Source: Mesorhizobium sp. (lineage in GTDB: Bacteria; Pseudomonadota; Alphaproteobacteria; Rhizobiales; Rhizobiaceae). Taken from it: a stretch of DNA of 64,000 nt. The DNA lies in the NCBI RefSeq assembly GCF_004963255.1, contig NZ_SUGA01000006.1:164986-228985 (forward strand). Direction: 5' to 3'. A model generated the notes under the pieces. The model made no database searches. It was not told the origin of the DNA and was given only the letters and a program-made list of their open reading frames with translations. Of the stretch, positions 1-9,446 are shown one piece after another. A program made the position numbers and the translations under genes. The stretch's first letter is position 1; each line of letters starts with the position of its first letter.

Positions 1-126
1 GTGCTCGCAGCGCTGCGGGCGAACGTCGAAGCGTCGAGCTTCGGACGTTTGCTGGCGTCTTTCCCCGGTGACGAAAACGACATCCCGCCTCGCCCTGGCA
101 GGCCGGCTCGCGCAATCAAGTCATGA
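1..126 (+). CDS. C-terminal end of an unidentified protein, cut by the window start
   Basis: Frame 1 is open from the first base to a TGA at 124-126, giving 41 residues rich in Ala, Arg and Pro. About 70% of its third codon positions are G or C, as in neighbouring genes, which is the main argument that it is coding. It ends four bases before the stop of the convergent deacetylase gene, a typical tail-to-tail arrangement. No motif can be recognised in so short a piece, so the function is unknown; it could also be chance open frame at the window edge. Confidence 0.4.
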   Translation: MLAALRANVEASSFGRLLASFPGDENDIPPRPGRPARAIKS

Positions 127-130
127 TCTT

Positions 131-868
131 CTAGCGATCATAACCCACTATCGCCCCGAAGGCGTAGTGACGCAGCCTGAGCGCCGCGATCAGAGCCGTC
201 AGCTTCGTCTTGCCGTCGAAAGCGTCCTGGAACATCTCGTCATGCATAAGCAGGATCAGCTTGTTCGGCCTGGCGAAATGGCCGTAACCGAACAGATGGT
301 CGATCTCGCTGACAAGATGGTCGACGCTCTGAACCGGCTTGCCGCTGTCCTCATGCACCCACTCGTGATCCCAGCCGTAAAGCCAGAAGCCCGATGCCGC
401 GACGAATTCGTAGTCCGGATCCTCGCGGCCGGCCTCGGCCGGTCCGAGCGAATTGTCGTCCTTCGAGTAATTGGGCAGCCGGAACACGTCGCGTCCGGGC
501 AGCCGCGCATGCACGGCCGGCTTCAGCCCGAGCACAACATTGGCCTTCAGCATGTCGGCGACCACGCCTTCGGTGTCGCCGTAGAAATGCCGGTAGTGAT
601 TATAGGCATGGCTGTAGCTGTGGTTGCCGATCGTCACAAGCGGCATCGATTTCGCCCGCTGCAACAACGCCCGGTTGGTAGCGTCGGCCTCGGCATGCAT
701 GCCGACCATGAACAAAGTTGCGGGCACCTGCTCGGCCTGCAGCACGTCGAGGATGTTGGCTGTACCGTTCAGCGGACCGTCATCGAAAGTGAGGTAAATG
801 ATGCGATCGGCGGCCGAGGCGGGCGATGCGACAAGCAGCAGGAACGGCAGGATATAACGAAGCGGCAT
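131..868 (-). CDS. Secreted polysaccharide deacetylase (NodB homology domain)
   Basis: This 245-residue protein starts with a signal peptide (about residues 1-19, hydrophobic core then ASPASA), so it should act in the periplasm or outside the cell. The NodB signature is present: TFDDGP from residue 27 (catalytic base and metal Asp) and HSYSH at 83-87 (the two metal-binding His). The family (carbohydrate esterase 4) removes acetyl groups from amino sugars or polysaccharides; the substrate cannot be read from sequence. The frame is open back to 1003, which would overlap the upstream GGDEF-EAL gene; the ATG at 868 is preferred because it puts the signal peptide at the N terminus, and 904 is a second option. 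It lies about 70 bases behind that gene on the same strand and may be cotranscribed with it. Confidence 0.8.
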   Translation of the reverse strand: MPLRYILPFLLLVASPASAADRIIYLTFDDGPLNGTANILDVLQAEQVPATLFMVGMHAEADATNRALLQRAKSMPLVTIGNHSYSHAYNHYRHFYGDTEGVVADMLKANVVLGLKPAVHARLPGRDVFRLPNYSKDDNSLGPAEAGREDPDYEFVAASGFWLYGWDHEWVHEDSGKPVQSVDHLVSEIDHLFGYGHFARPNKLILLMHDEMFQDAFDGKTKLTALIAALRLRHYAFGAIVGYDR

Positions 869-939
869 TCGCAAAACCCGGTTGCGGTCACGATAGGCCG
901 CCATAACGCCCGGTTGTATCAAGCTTGTCGACGGTTGCG

Positions 940-3009
940 CTAGCCCAGGCTGCCTTGCAGCACTTTGAGCTTCGCCCTTTTCGGACTGCGCGCCGCCAGC
1001 CATTCGCGCGCCTTGTCCTGCGGCATCGGGAAGGCGATGGAATAGCCCTGCACCTGGTCGCAGCCGATCGCCATCAGGGAGTCGAGCTCGGCCTCGGTCT
1101 CGGCGCCCTCGGCGACGATCGAGATGCCCAGCCCCCTGGCAAGCTCGGTGATGGCGCGCACGATCTTGCTGTTGTCGCCGTTCTCGTTGATGTTCTGAAC
1201 GAAGCGGCGGTCGATCTTCAGCCGATCGATCTCGTTGGGGTTGACGTGGCTCAGCGAAGCATAGCCGGTGCCGAAATCGTCAAGCTCCAGATGCACGCCG
1301 GCGGCGCGGATGTGGCGGAGCTTGGCGGCGATTCCGGTCTTCTCGTCGTCGAGGATGACGGATTCGACGATCTCCAGCGAAAGCTTCTGCGGCGCCAGCC
1401 CGGCGCGCTCCAGCGTGCCGAACAGGAACGCGTCGAAATCAGGCTCGCGCAGCTCGGTGCCCGAGACATTGACGGCAATGCGCCCGAAATCGATGCCGGC
1501 GCGGTCCCATTCGGCGGCCTCGTTGATCGCCTTGCTGATGACGATGCGGCCGACATCCGGCATGAAGCCGCATTTCTCGGCGACGGGAATGAACTCGCCG
1601 GGCGAGATCATGCCGCGCGTGGCGTGGTTCCAGCGCACCAGCGCCTCGATGCCGCTGATCTTGCCGCTGGTCAGCGACACCTGCGGCTGGAAATAGACCT
1701 CGAAGCTCCGGTCGGCGATCGCCGTGCGGATGTCCTGTTCGAGCTGCTTGCGGTAGTCCAGCTCGCGCCGCAACTCCTCCGAGAAGAAGGAGAAATTGCC
1801 GCCGCCAAGCTTCTTGGCCGAATAGAGCGCGAGGTCGGCATGGACGAGCAGGTCCTGCGCATTGTCGGCGTCGACCGGATAGACCGCGATGCCGGCGCTG
1901 GCGCCAGGCATGATGGTCGTGCCCTGGAACGTGATCGGCTCGTTGATTTCGGCAAGGATGCGCTTGGCCAGCGCATGGATGTCCTCGGTGGTGCCGGCCC
2001 CGTTGAGGATCATGACGAATTCGTCGCCGCCGAGCCGAGCGCAGAGGTCCGACGCCCGGCAGGAATCGCGCATGCGCTGCGCCGTCACCACCAGCACATA
2101 GTCGCCGGCGGCGTGTCCGAGCGTGTCGTTGATCTGCTTGAAGCGGTCGAGATCGAACTGGACCACCGCCAGGCGCTCGCGGCGCCGGTGCGCGCCCTTG
2201 ATCAGCGTATCGAAATGGTCGGTGAGGAAGGTGCGGTTGTGGAGACCGGTCAAGCCGTCATGCACGGCGATGAAGGCCATGGAGTTGCGCGCGTCGACTA
2301 GCTCGCGGGTCTTGCGCAGGATGGCGTTCGACATCGGCCGGAAGATGAACAGTGCCACCAGCACGATCACGCCGAGGGTGGCGAAGAACAGCGTGCGGTG
2401 CAGGTCGAGGATGTTGCTGGACTGCGCGTCGGCGAAGGCGCTGATGCGCTGGCCGAGCGCGGCATAGCCGGACAGTGTCGCATTGGCGACGGAAGCGTCG
2501 AGGCCGGCGCGTTCGCCACCGGCCTTGTAGCCGTTGCTCTGCATGCCGAGCTGCGACTCGAAGGACGAGACCAGCCTTTCGCCATTGGCGACGAGCCCGA
2601 CCGAGAAGTAATCGAGGTGGAACGGCTTGTTGAACAGCACATATTCGATCGACTTCGGATCGTTGCGCGCCGGCGACAGCGGATCGGCGCCGGTTTCCTT
2701 GAGCAGCCGGTCGTAGCTGGTTTCGAATTCGCCCGTCGCCTGCTTGAGCGCGGTTACCAGCGCCGGCTGCTTGTCGCGCGAGGCAGCGCCCGTGGCGCTC
2801 GCCAGGAAGACGATGCGCTGCGACAGCGCCTTCTGCGTCGAGACGATGTCGAGCAGGGCATCATTGTGCTGCTGCTGCGCCATCAGCTGCTGCAGAAGAA
2901 TGAAGGAGGCCACCACCATGGCGGCAATAATCGTGAGCGCCAGCCAGTAGCCGGTCTTGATGAGCAGGATCAGCTTGCGCGAAACGCTCTGCACTGGCTG
3001 CTGCGACAT
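940..3009 (-). CDS. Membrane-anchored GGDEF-EAL cyclic-di-GMP protein
   Basis: A 689-residue two-transmembrane protein for cyclic-di-GMP turnover. Membrane segments lie at about 21-41 and 207-224, enclosing a roughly 165-residue periplasmic sensor region of no family I can name. The diguanylate cyclase domain has an intact GGDEF at 327-331 and an RxxD inhibitory site (RASD) just before it. The phosphodiesterase domain has EAL at 455-457 and the [10 protein letters not shown] loop further on. Both active sites look complete, so the protein could make or degrade the messenger; which activity wins cannot be told. The ATG at 3009 follows a GGAGGGTC-like Shine-Dalgarno. It is divergent from kbl across a 300-bp gap. 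Confidence 0.9.
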   Translation of the reverse strand: MSQQPVQSVSRKLILLIKTGYWLALTIIAAMVVASFILLQQLMAQQQHNDALLDIVSTQKALSQRIVFLASATGAASRDKQPALVTALKQATGEFETSYDRLLKETGADPLSPARNDPKSIEYVLFNKPFHLDYFSVGLVANGERLVSSFESQLGMQSNGYKAGGERAGLDASVANATLSGYAALGQRISAFADAQSSNILDLHRTLFFATLGVIVLVALFIFRPMSNAILRKTRELVDARNSMAFIAVHDGLTGLHNRTFLTDHFDTLIKGAHRRRERLAVVQFDLDRFKQINDTLGHAAGDYVLVVTAQRMRDSCRASDLCARLGGDEFVMILNGAGTTEDIHALAKRILAEINEPITFQGTTIMPGASAGIAVYPVDADNAQDLLVHADLALYSAKKLGGGNFSFFSEELRRELDYRKQLEQDIRTAIADRSFEVYFQPQVSLTSGKISGIEALVRWNHATRGMISPGEFIPVAEKCGFMPDVGRIVISKAINEAAEWDRAGIDFGRIAVNVSGTELREPDFDAFLFGTLERAGLAPQKLSLEIVESVILDDEKTGIAAKLRHIRAAGVHLELDDFGTGYASLSHVNPNEIDRLKIDRRFVQNINENGDNSKIVRAITELARGLGISIVAEGAETEAELDSLMAIGCDQVQGYSIAFPMPQDKAREWLAARSPKRAKLKVLQGSLG

Positions 3010-3309
3010 GACTTAAGTGACCCTCCGGTCGACGGATTCCCGCCTTGGATTCGTTACGGGAAGACACTTGCCTTGAAAGGGTTAACAGCTCGGCAAAGGA
3101 GGCTGATGGCGATCGCGGCGGCGCGACAAAGCTCGCAAGATGGTTATCATGTCGTTTCCCGCGCACAGCTTTTTGATCGCATTGCTGGTGCGTCGCCGGG
3201 AAGGATTGCCTTCCGGCCTTCGCGACGCCACCGAAGCGGTCGCTTTTGCGATGGATTTTTTGCAGCCGTGGCGCGACAGTCCGGCCTCGAACCGAACAGG
3301 GCTGGACCC
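3010..3309. other. 300-bp divergent intergenic region, GGDEF-EAL gene / kbl
   Basis: This gap must hold promoters for both flanking genes. I see a short hairpin GGAAGG-ATTG-CCTTCC near 3200-3216 but no convincing -35/-10 pair or known riboswitch fold. A perfect AAGGAGG followed three bases later by an ATG at 3106 opens a frame continuous with kbl, which would add 68 residues. That stretch is Arg-rich and has low third-position GC, so I treat it as noncoding leader. Confidence 0.4.
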
Positions 3310-4497
3310 ATGAGCAAAGCATTCCTTTCCCACATCGACAGCGAGCTCCAGGGCCTCAAATCGGCCGGGCTCTACAAATCCGAGCGGGTGATTTCCTCCA
3401 TGCAGTCCGCCGAGATCGAGGTCGGCGGCGAAAAGGTGCTGAACTTCTGCGCCAACAACTATCTCGGCCTCGCCGACAGCGTGGACCTGCGCGACGCGGC
3501 AAAGCAGGCGCTCGACCGCTACGGCTACGGCATGGCTTCGGTGCGTTTCATCTGCGGCACGCAGGAAGAGCACAAGGAACTCGAGGCGACGATCTCATCC
3601 TTCCTCGGCATGGAGGACACCATCCTCTATTCTTCCTGCTTCGACGCCAATGGCGGCCTGTTCGAGACGCTGCTTGGCGAGGAGGACGCCATCATCTCCG
3701 ATGCCTTGAACCACGCCTCGATCATCGACGGGGTCAGGCTCTCCAAGGCCAGGCGCTTCCGCTACGCCAACAACGACATGGCCGATCTCGAGGCCCGGCT
3801 GAAGGAGGCGAAGGACTGCCGCTTCCGGCTGATCGCCACCGACGGCGTGTTTTCGATGGACGGCATCATCGCCAATCTGCGCGGCGTCTGCGATCTGGCC
3901 GAGAAATACGATGCGATGGTGATGGTCGACGACAGCCATGCGGTCGGCTTCGTGGGCAGGAACGGCCGCGGCTCGGCCGAGCATTGCGGTGTCGAGGGCA
4001 GGGTGGACATCATCACCGGCACGCTGGGCAAGGCGCTGGGCGGCGCCTCCGGCGGCTACACGTCCGGCAAGAGGCAGGTGGTCGACTGGCTGCGCCAACG
4101 CTCGCGGCCCTATCTCTTTTCCAACACGCTGATGCCGGCCATCGCCGGCGCCTCGATCAAAGTGTTCGACCTGATCCGCCATGGCGACGCGCTGCGCCAG
4201 CGCCTATATGCCAATGCGGATCGCTTCCGCTCCAGCATGGGCAAGCTGGGCTTCACCCTGGCCGGCGCCGATCACCCGATCATCCCGGTGATGCTGGGCG
4301 ATGCGGCTTTGGCGCAGGAGATGGCCGCGCGCATGCTGAAGCGCGGCATCTATGTCATCGGCTTCTCCTTCCCGGTGGTGCCGAAGGGCCAGGCGCGTAT
4401 CCGCACCCAGATGTCGGCCGCCCATTCCAGCGCCGACATCGATCGGGCGGTTGAAGCGTTCGGCGAGGTCGGCAAGGAACTGGGCGTGATTTCGTGA
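3310..4497 (+). CDS. kbl: Glycine C-acetyltransferase (2-amino-3-ketobutyrate CoA ligase)
   Basis: A 395-residue PLP-dependent enzyme of the alpha-oxoamine synthase family that splits 2-amino-3-ketobutyrate with CoA into glycine and acetyl-CoA, the second step of threonine degradation. The PLP lysine sits in GTLGKALGG (K241 here, matching K244 of the E. coli enzyme), and the DDSHAVGF and NNYLGL motifs of the family are present. Length agrees with E. coli Kbl (398). It is followed after 52 bp by tdh, which makes its substrate, so the two form the classic kbl-tdh operon. The start ATG has only a weak ribosome site (AGGG); an in-frame upstream ATG at 3106 is discussed separately. Confidence 0.95.
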   Translation: MSKAFLSHIDSELQGLKSAGLYKSERVISSMQSAEIEVGGEKVLNFCANNYLGLADSVDLRDAAKQALDRYGYGMASVRFICGTQEEHKELEATISSFLGMEDTILYSSCFDANGGLFETLLGEEDAIISDALNHASIIDGVRLSKARRFRYANNDMADLEARLKEAKDCRFRLIATDGVFSMDGIIANLRGVCDLAEKYDAMVMVDDSHAVGFVGRNGRGSAEHCGVEGRVDIITGTLGKALGGASGGYTSGKRQVVDWLRQRSRPYLFSNTLMPAIAGASIKVFDLIRHGDALRQRLYANADRFRSSMGKLGFTLAGADHPIIPVMLGDAALAQEMAARMLKRGIYVIGFSFPVVPKGQARIRTQMSAAHSSADIDRAVEAFGEVGKELGVIS

Positions 4498-4549
4498 ACG
4501 GCTGGCGCTGAAAAACGGTCCCGGATCGAGCGATTCAAGGAAGAAAAGA

Positions 4550-5584
4550 ATGTCCAACATGATGAAGGCGCTGGTGAAGGCCAAGGCCGAGCCGGGCATC
4601 TGGATGGAAGAGGTGCCGGTGCCGGAGATCGGCCCCAACGACGTGCTTATCAAGGTCAAGAAAACCGCGATCTGCGGCACCGACGTCCACATCTACAATT
4701 GGGACCAGTGGGCGCAAAAGACCGTGCCGGTGCCGATGGTGACGGGCCATGAATTCGTCGGCACGGTCGCCGATTTCGGCGCCGCGGTCACCGAATACAA
4801 GGTCGGCCAGCGCGTCTCGGGCGAGGGTCACATCGTCTGCGGCCATTGCCGCAACTGCCGCGCGGGCAGGGGGCATCTTTGCCGCAACACGCTGGGCGTC
4901 GGCGTCAACCGTCCCGGCGCCTTCGGCGAGTACATGGCGATCCCGCAGCACAATGTCGTGCCGATCCCGGACGACGTTCCGGACGAGATCGCGGCGATCT
5001 TCGATCCGCTGGGCAATGCGGTTCACACCGCACTGTCCTTCGATCTGGTCGGCGAGGACGTGCTGGTCACCGGCGCCGGCCCGATCGGCATCATGGGCGC
5101 GCTGGTGGCGCAGTGCGTCGGCGCGCGAAAGGTCGTCATCACCGATATCAACCCGGTCCGGCTCGACCTGGCGCGCAAGCTTGGCGTTCAGCACGTCGTC
5201 GACGCCTCGAAGGAGAAGCTGCGCGACGTCATGCCTTCGATCGGCATGAGCGAAGGGTTCGATGTCGGCCTGGAGATGTCGGGCGCAGCACCCGCCTTCC
5301 GCGACATGATCGACACCATGAACAATGGCGGCAAGATCGCCATTTTGGGCATCGCGCCCACCGGCTTCGAGATCGACTGGAACAAGGTCATCTTCAAGAT
5401 GCTGCATCTGAAAGGCATCTATGGCCGCGAGATGTTCGAGACCTGGTACAAGATGATCGCCCTGGTGCAGGGGCCCCTCGATGTGTCGGGGCTGATCACG
5501 CATCGCATTGGGATCGATGAGTTCCAGGTTGGATTCGATGCGATGCGCAGCGGCAGCTCGGGCAAGGTGGTGATGGATTGGTGA
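4550..5584 (+). CDS. tdh: L-threonine 3-dehydrogenase
   Basis: A 344-residue zinc-dependent medium-chain dehydrogenase that oxidises L-threonine to 2-amino-3-ketobutyrate with NAD+, feeding Kbl. The catalytic-zinc region [14 protein letters not shown] and GHEFVG are present, as is the structural-zinc lobe with four Cys (CGHC, C, C between about residues 97 and 112), and a Rossmann loop GAGPIG. TAICGTD plus the YNWD extension is characteristic of Tdh rather than generic alcohol dehydrogenases. An AAGGAAGAAAAG ribosome site lies directly before the ATG. It is the second gene of the kbl-tdh operon and converges on a MarR gene, with a possible weak hairpin between them. Confidence 0.95.
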   Translation: MSNMMKALVKAKAEPGIWMEEVPVPEIGPNDVLIKVKKTAICGTDVHIYNWDQWAQKTVPVPMVTGHEFVGTVADFGAAVTEYKVGQRVSGEGHIVCGHCRNCRAGRGHLCRNTLGVGVNRPGAFGEYMAIPQHNVVPIPDDVPDEIAAIFDPLGNAVHTALSFDLVGEDVLVTGAGPIGIMGALVAQCVGARKVVITDINPVRLDLARKLGVQHVVDASKEKLRDVMPSIGMSEGFDVGLEMSGAAPAFRDMIDTMNNGGKIAILGIAPTGFEIDWNKVIFKMLHLKGIYGREMFETWYKMIALVQGPLDVSGLITHRIGIDEFQVGFDAMRSGSSGKVVMDW

Positions 5585-5593
5585 GGGGCTTCT

Positions 5594-5613
5594 AAGGAAA
5601 CGTCGAGTTCCTT
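5594..5613. terminator. Small hairpin between convergent tdh and marR genes
   Basis: AAGGAA and TTCCTT (5594-5599, 5608-5613) can pair across an 8-base loop in the 41-bp gap between two convergent genes. No T-run follows on either strand, so termination is only a guess from position. Confidence 0.2.
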
Positions 5614-5625
5614 CGCACCTGCCTA

Positions 5626-6072
5626 TCAGTTCTTTTCTTCCAAGGCGCCCTCCAGCGCCGCCACTCCCGTAGCAACCGCCGCGCGCTCCTTTACGCTCAA
5701 CCTCGCCAGCAACTCCCGTTCAAACGCCTTCGCCAGCGGCACCATCTCACGATAGGCCGCAAGCCCCACCTTGGTCAGCGCCAGATGCTCGACCCGCCGA
5801 TCCATCTCGTCCGGCGTGCGCGTCAGCCAGCGCCGGCGCTCCAGCTCGGTCACCGCGCGCGACACCTTGGTCTTGTGCATGGCCGACTGCCGGCCGAGCT
5901 CCGTCGCCGTCATCGTGCCGCGCTGGCCGAGTCCTGAAAGCGTGCGCCATTCCGGCCTCGTCAGGCCGTGGCGCTCCTTGTAAATGCGGGAGAACTCGCG
6001 GCTGACGGTGTCCGCAAGCCGGTAGAGGCGGTACGGGAGAAAGCTTTCCAGCTCGAGGATTTCAGGTTCCAT
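5626..6072 (-). CDS. MarR-family transcriptional regulator, probable hmgA-operon repressor
   Basis: A 148-residue winged-helix protein of the MarR family: the central region with TATELGRQSAMHKTKVSRAV is the recognition helix-turn-helix, followed by the wing ('TRTPDEMDRR'). MarR proteins usually sense small aromatic ligands and repress divergently transcribed genes. Here the divergent neighbour is hmgA, and the 128-bp gap carries a near-perfect 18-bp palindrome. By analogy with HmgR-type regulators I infer that it represses the homogentisate operon and is released by a pathway intermediate. This role is inference; the family assignment is firm. Confidence 0.85.
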   Translation of the reverse strand: MEPEILELESFLPYRLYRLADTVSREFSRIYKERHGLTRPEWRTLSGLGQRGTMTATELGRQSAMHKTKVSRAVTELERRRWLTRTPDEMDRRVEHLALTKVGLAAYREMVPLAKAFERELLARLSVKERAAVATGVAALEGALEEKN

Positions 6073-6118
6073 GAAGCGCTCCCGGGACGCAGCGCGCCGT
6101 TGATAGTTACATTTTCGA

Positions 6119-6136
6119 TGGTTACAAATGAAACCA
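6119..6136. promoter_or_regulatory. Imperfect palindrome, candidate MarR operator upstream of hmgA
   Basis: TGGTTACAAATGAAACCA pairs with its own reverse complement at all but two symmetric positions pairs (TGGTT-CA-TG-AACCA). It sits between marR and hmgA; a partial copy (TAGTTACATTTTCGA) lies immediately to the left. Size and symmetry fit a MarR dimer site. Confidence 0.55.
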
Positions 6137-6200
6137 GTTTGGTCAACATCGCCAACGGGCTAGCACCGTGAGGCTGGACGTCGGGATCAGGGAGGATCGG

Positions 6201-7514
6201 ATGGGCTTTTCATATATGCCGGGCTTCGGCAATGACTTCGAGACCGAGACGCTGCCCGGCTCGCTGCCGCAGGGCCGCAATTCGCCGCAGCGTCCGGCCT
6301 ATGGGCTTTATGCCGAGCAGCTCTCCGGCTCGCCCTTCACCGCGCCGCGCGGCACCAATGAGCGTTCCTGGCTCTACCGAATTCGTCCGAGCGTAAAGCA
6401 TACCGGCCGCTTCAAAAGTGCCAGCTATCCCTTGTGGAAGACCGGACCCAACATCGGCGACCATGAGCTGGCGCTCGGCCAATACCGCTGGAATCCGACG
6501 CCGATGCCTTCCGAGCCGACGGACTTCATCTCAGGCATGCGCACCTTCACCACGGCCGGCGATGCTGTCGGGCAATCCGGCATGGCCGCGCATGTCTATG
6601 TCGCCAACCGCTCGATGGTCGACGACCACTTCTTCAATGCCGACGGCGAGTTGCTGGTCGTGCCGCAGGTCGGCGCGCTGCGCTTCGTCACCGAAATGGG
6701 CGTCATCGAGCTTCGGCCCGGCGAGATCGCCGTGCTGCCGCGCGGGCTGGTCTTCAAGGTCGAGCTCGCCGACAAGGAGGCGCGCGGCTATGTCTGCGAG
6801 AATTACGGCGCCAAATTCACCATGCCGGACCGCGGCCCGATCGGCGCCAATTGCCTGGCCAACCCGCGCGACTTCAAGACGCCCTGCGCCTGGTTCGAAG
6901 AGAAGGAGACGCCCTGCCGGCTGATCGTCAAATGGTGCGGCTCCTTCCACGCAACCGAGCTCGGCCATTCGCCGCTCGACGTTGTCGCGTGGCACGGCAA
7001 CTACGCGCCCTACAAATATGATCTCGCAACCTTTTCGCCGGTCGGCGCCATCCTGTTCGACCACCCCGACCCGTCGATCTTCACCGTGCTGACGGCGCCG
7101 AGCGGCGAGGAGGGCACGGCCAATGTCGACTTCGTCATCTTCCCGCCGCGCTGGCTGGTGGCGGAAAACACCTTTCGGCCGCCCTGGTACCACCGCAACA
7201 TCATGAGCGAGTTCATGGGCCTGATCCATGGCCAGTACGACGCCAAGGAAGAAGGGTTTGTTCCGGGCGGCATCAGCCTGCACAATCAGATGCTGGCGCA
7301 TGGACCGGACGCTTCCGGCTTCGAGAAGGCGACGCGTGCGGAGCTGAAGCCGGTCAAGCTCGACAACACCATGGCCTTCATGTTCGAGACGCGCTTTCCC
7401 CAGATGCTGACGCGCTACGCCGCCGAGCTCGGCACCTTGCAGGAGAACTATATCGACTGCTGGGCCGACCTGAAGAAGCGTTTCAACGGCACGCCGGAGG
7501 GCGATTGGTCTTGA
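6201..7514 (+). CDS. hmgA: Homogentisate 1,2-dioxygenase
   Basis: A 437-residue iron(II) dioxygenase that opens the ring of homogentisate to maleylacetoacetate in tyrosine/phenylalanine degradation. The N terminus ([12 protein letters not shown], then [17 protein letters not shown]) and the C-terminal region with the metal ligands ([22 protein letters not shown]) are typical for the family, and length matches bacterial HmgA. The frame opens at 6168, but the ATG at 6201 has an AGGGAGGA ribosome site and matches the conserved start, so it is chosen. It is divergent from the MarR gene and overlaps or touches the next gene, so it heads a four-gene operon with the MBL, FAH and DinB genes. Confidence 0.96.
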   Translation: MGFSYMPGFGNDFETETLPGSLPQGRNSPQRPAYGLYAEQLSGSPFTAPRGTNERSWLYRIRPSVKHTGRFKSASYPLWKTGPNIGDHELALGQYRWNPTPMPSEPTDFISGMRTFTTAGDAVGQSGMAAHVYVANRSMVDDHFFNADGELLVVPQVGALRFVTEMGVIELRPGEIAVLPRGLVFKVELADKEARGYVCENYGAKFTMPDRGPIGANCLANPRDFKTPCAWFEEKETPCRLIVKWCGSFHATELGHSPLDVVAWHGNYAPYKYDLATFSPVGAILFDHPDPSIFTVLTAPSGEEGTANVDFVIFPPRWLVAENTFRPPWYHRNIMSEFMGLIHGQYDAKEEGFVPGGISLHNQMLAHGPDASGFEKATRAELKPVKLDNTMAFMFETRFPQMLTRYAAELGTLQENYIDCWADLKKRFNGTPEGDWS

Positions 7515-8410
7515 GCGCCGAAGCAGCAGACCGACTCGTGCTGCTCGGCTCCAAGGGCGGTCCGGCGTTGCGGCCGGGCGGGCCATGGCCGAGTTCGTCG
7601 CTGCTGGAACTCGGTGGACGCAACATCGTCGTCGATTGCGGGCTGGGCGTCACGCGCGGCCTGGTCGATGCCGGCATCAGCCTGAAGGCGCTCGACCTGA
7701 TCTTTATCACGCATCTCCATTCGGACCATGTTCTGGAACTCGGGCCGCTGATCCACACCGCCTGGACGGCGGGACTGGCGACGCCGGCGACTGTTTTCGG
7801 CCCACCCGGCACACAGGACTACTGGCGGCATTTCTGCCGGGCGATGGAGTTCGACATCGCGATCCGCATCGTCGACGAGGGTCGGCCGGATATCCGCAGG
7901 CTGGTTTCGGTCGAAGAGTTCGGCGAAGGCTCGGTTCTGGACGAGCGAGGCCTGACGGTGACGGCGCTGCGCGTTGACCATCCGCCGGTGACCGACTGTT
8001 TTGCGCTGCGTTTCGAGCATGGCGGCAGGGGCGTGGTCTTTTCCGCCGACACGACCTTCTTTCCGCCGCTGGCCGGCTTTGCCAAAGAGGCCGACATTCT
8101 TGTCCATGAGGCCATGCTGGAGGAAGGCGTGGAAAGCCTGATCGCCCGGACCGGCAACGGCGCGCGACTTCGCGAGCACCTCTTCGCCAGCCACAGCCTC
8201 GCTGAGGATGCCGGCCGGATCGCCAGCGATGCCGGCGTGCGGCGGCTGGTGCTCAACCACCTCATTCCGGCCGACGATCCAGCCATTGGCGAAGCGGATT
8301 GGGTCGCCGCTGTCAGGAAAACTTGGCCGGGTGACTTGACGATCGCACGCGACGGCCTTGTTGTACAACTAAGCGGCGCCAAAGCCGCGCGAGGAGAGGA
8401 AACCGCATGA
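7511..8410 (+). CDS. Metallo-beta-lactamase-fold hydrolase in the homogentisate operon
   Basis: About 299 residues with the metallo-beta-lactamase signature HLHSDH at 68-73 and further metal ligands (HPP, SADT, and a late H). The architecture resembles RNase Z-like or arylsulfatase-like MBL hydrolases; the substrate is unknown. It is translationally coupled on both sides: a TTG start whose TTGA overlaps the hmgA stop, preceded at ten bases by GGAGG, and an ATGA overlap with the FAH gene. A TTG at 7505 is an alternative with poorer spacing. Position between ring cleavage and FAH suggests a role in tyrosine catabolism, perhaps hydrolysing a lactone or thioester, but that is inference. Confidence 0.82.
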   Translation: MSAEAADRLVLLGSKGGPALRPGGPWPSSSLLELGGRNIVVDCGLGVTRGLVDAGISLKALDLIFITHLHSDHVLELGPLIHTAWTAGLATPATVFGPPGTQDYWRHFCRAMEFDIAIRIVDEGRPDIRRLVSVEEFGEGSVLDERGLTVTALRVDHPPVTDCFALRFEHGGRGVVFSADTTFFPPLAGFAKEADILVHEAMLEEGVESLIARTGNGARLREHLFASHSLAEDAGRIASDAGVRRLVLNHLIPADDPAIGEADWVAAVRKTWPGDLTIARDGLVVQLSGAKAARGEETA

Positions 8411-9420
8411 AGCTTGCCACACTGAAGAACGGGACGCGCGACGGGAAGCTGGTCGTGGTCTCGCGCGATCTGACGCGGTTCACCGATGCCTCCTTCCTGG
8501 TGCCGACGCTGCAGGCCGCGCTCGATGACTGGCGCCGCATTGCTCCGCATCTCGCGACCTTGGCGGAATCGCTCGAGACCAACGCGGTACCGTCGGAGCG
8601 CTTCCATGAGCACAACGCGCATTCGCCGCTGCCGCGCGCCTATCAATGGGCCGACGGCTCGGCCTATGTGAACCATGTCGAACTGGTGCGGAAGGCGCGC
8701 GGCGCCGAGATGCCGGCAAGTTTTTGGACCGATCCGCTGATTTACCAGGGCGGCTCTGACTCCTTCATTGCGCCGCGCGATCCGATCCGCATGGCTGATG
8801 AAGCCTTCGGCATCGACATGGAGGCGGAGGTTGCGGTCGTCGTCGACGACGTGCCGATGGGCGCGAGCCTGGAAGAGGCGAGGGAGGCGATCCGCCTCGT
8901 CATGCTGGTCAATGACGTGACGTTGCGCGCCATTACCGGGCCGGAGCTGGCCAAAGGCTTCGGCTTCTTCCAGTCGAAACCTTCATCGGCTTTCTCGCCT
9001 GTCGCGGTCACGCCCGACGAGTTGGGCGATGCCTGGGATGGCGGCAAGGTCAGCCTGCCGCTGCTCGCCGATCTCAATGGCAAGCCCTTCGGCCGCGCCA
9101 ATGCCGGTGTCGACATGACCTTCGACTTTCCGGCGCTGATCGCGCATGCCGCGAAGACCCGGCCGCTCGCCGCCGGAACCATCATCGGCTCCGGCACCGT
9201 TTCCAACAAGCTGAACGGCGGGCCGGGCAAACCCGTCTCGGCCGGCGGCGCCGGCTATTCCTGCATCGCCGAACTGCGCATGATCGAGACCATCGAAAGC
9301 GGCGAGCCGAAGACGCCGTTCCTGCGTTTCGGCGACACGGTGCGGATCGAGATGAAGGACAAGGCCGGTCACTCGATCTTCGGTGCCATCGAGCAGAAGG
9401 TCGAGAAATACGTCAAATAG
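8407..9420 (+). CDS. fahA: Fumarylacetoacetate hydrolase family protein (probable fumarylacetoacetase)
   Basis: A 337-residue FAH-fold hydrolase. The C-terminal catalytic domain has the metal-binding ExE element (IDMEAEVAVVVDD), the conserved NDVTLR segment and the GSGTVSNK loop. The context right after hmgA makes cleavage of fumarylacetoacetate to fumarate and acetoacetate, the last step of the pathway, the best assignment. It starts with an ATGA overlap with the MBL gene and a GGAGAGGAAACC ribosome site. The bacterial short FAH form is usual at this length. The only doubt is substrate, since FAH-fold proteins also include acylpyruvate hydrolases. Confidence 0.85.
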   Translation: MKLATLKNGTRDGKLVVVSRDLTRFTDASFLVPTLQAALDDWRRIAPHLATLAESLETNAVPSERFHEHNAHSPLPRAYQWADGSAYVNHVELVRKARGAEMPASFWTDPLIYQGGSDSFIAPRDPIRMADEAFGIDMEAEVAVVVDDVPMGASLEEAREAIRLVMLVNDVTLRAITGPELAKGFGFFQSKPSSAFSPVAVTPDELGDAWDGGKVSLPLLADLNGKPFGRANAGVDMTFDFPALIAHAAKTRPLAAGTIIGSGTVSNKLNGGPGKPVSAGGAGYSCIAELRMIETIESGEPKTPFLRFGDTVRIEMKDKAGHSIFGAIEQKVEKYVK

Positions 9421-9446
9421 GCGCGGCCGGGGAGGAGGCCGAAACG

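Noticed and set aside
925..2301. 458-codon open frame on the plus strand
   Set aside because: Antisense to the GGDEF-EAL gene with both active-site motifs; no family features in the translation.
3246..4454. 402-codon open frame overlapping kbl
   Set aside because: Shifted-frame shadow of kbl; Arg/His-rich translation without domains.
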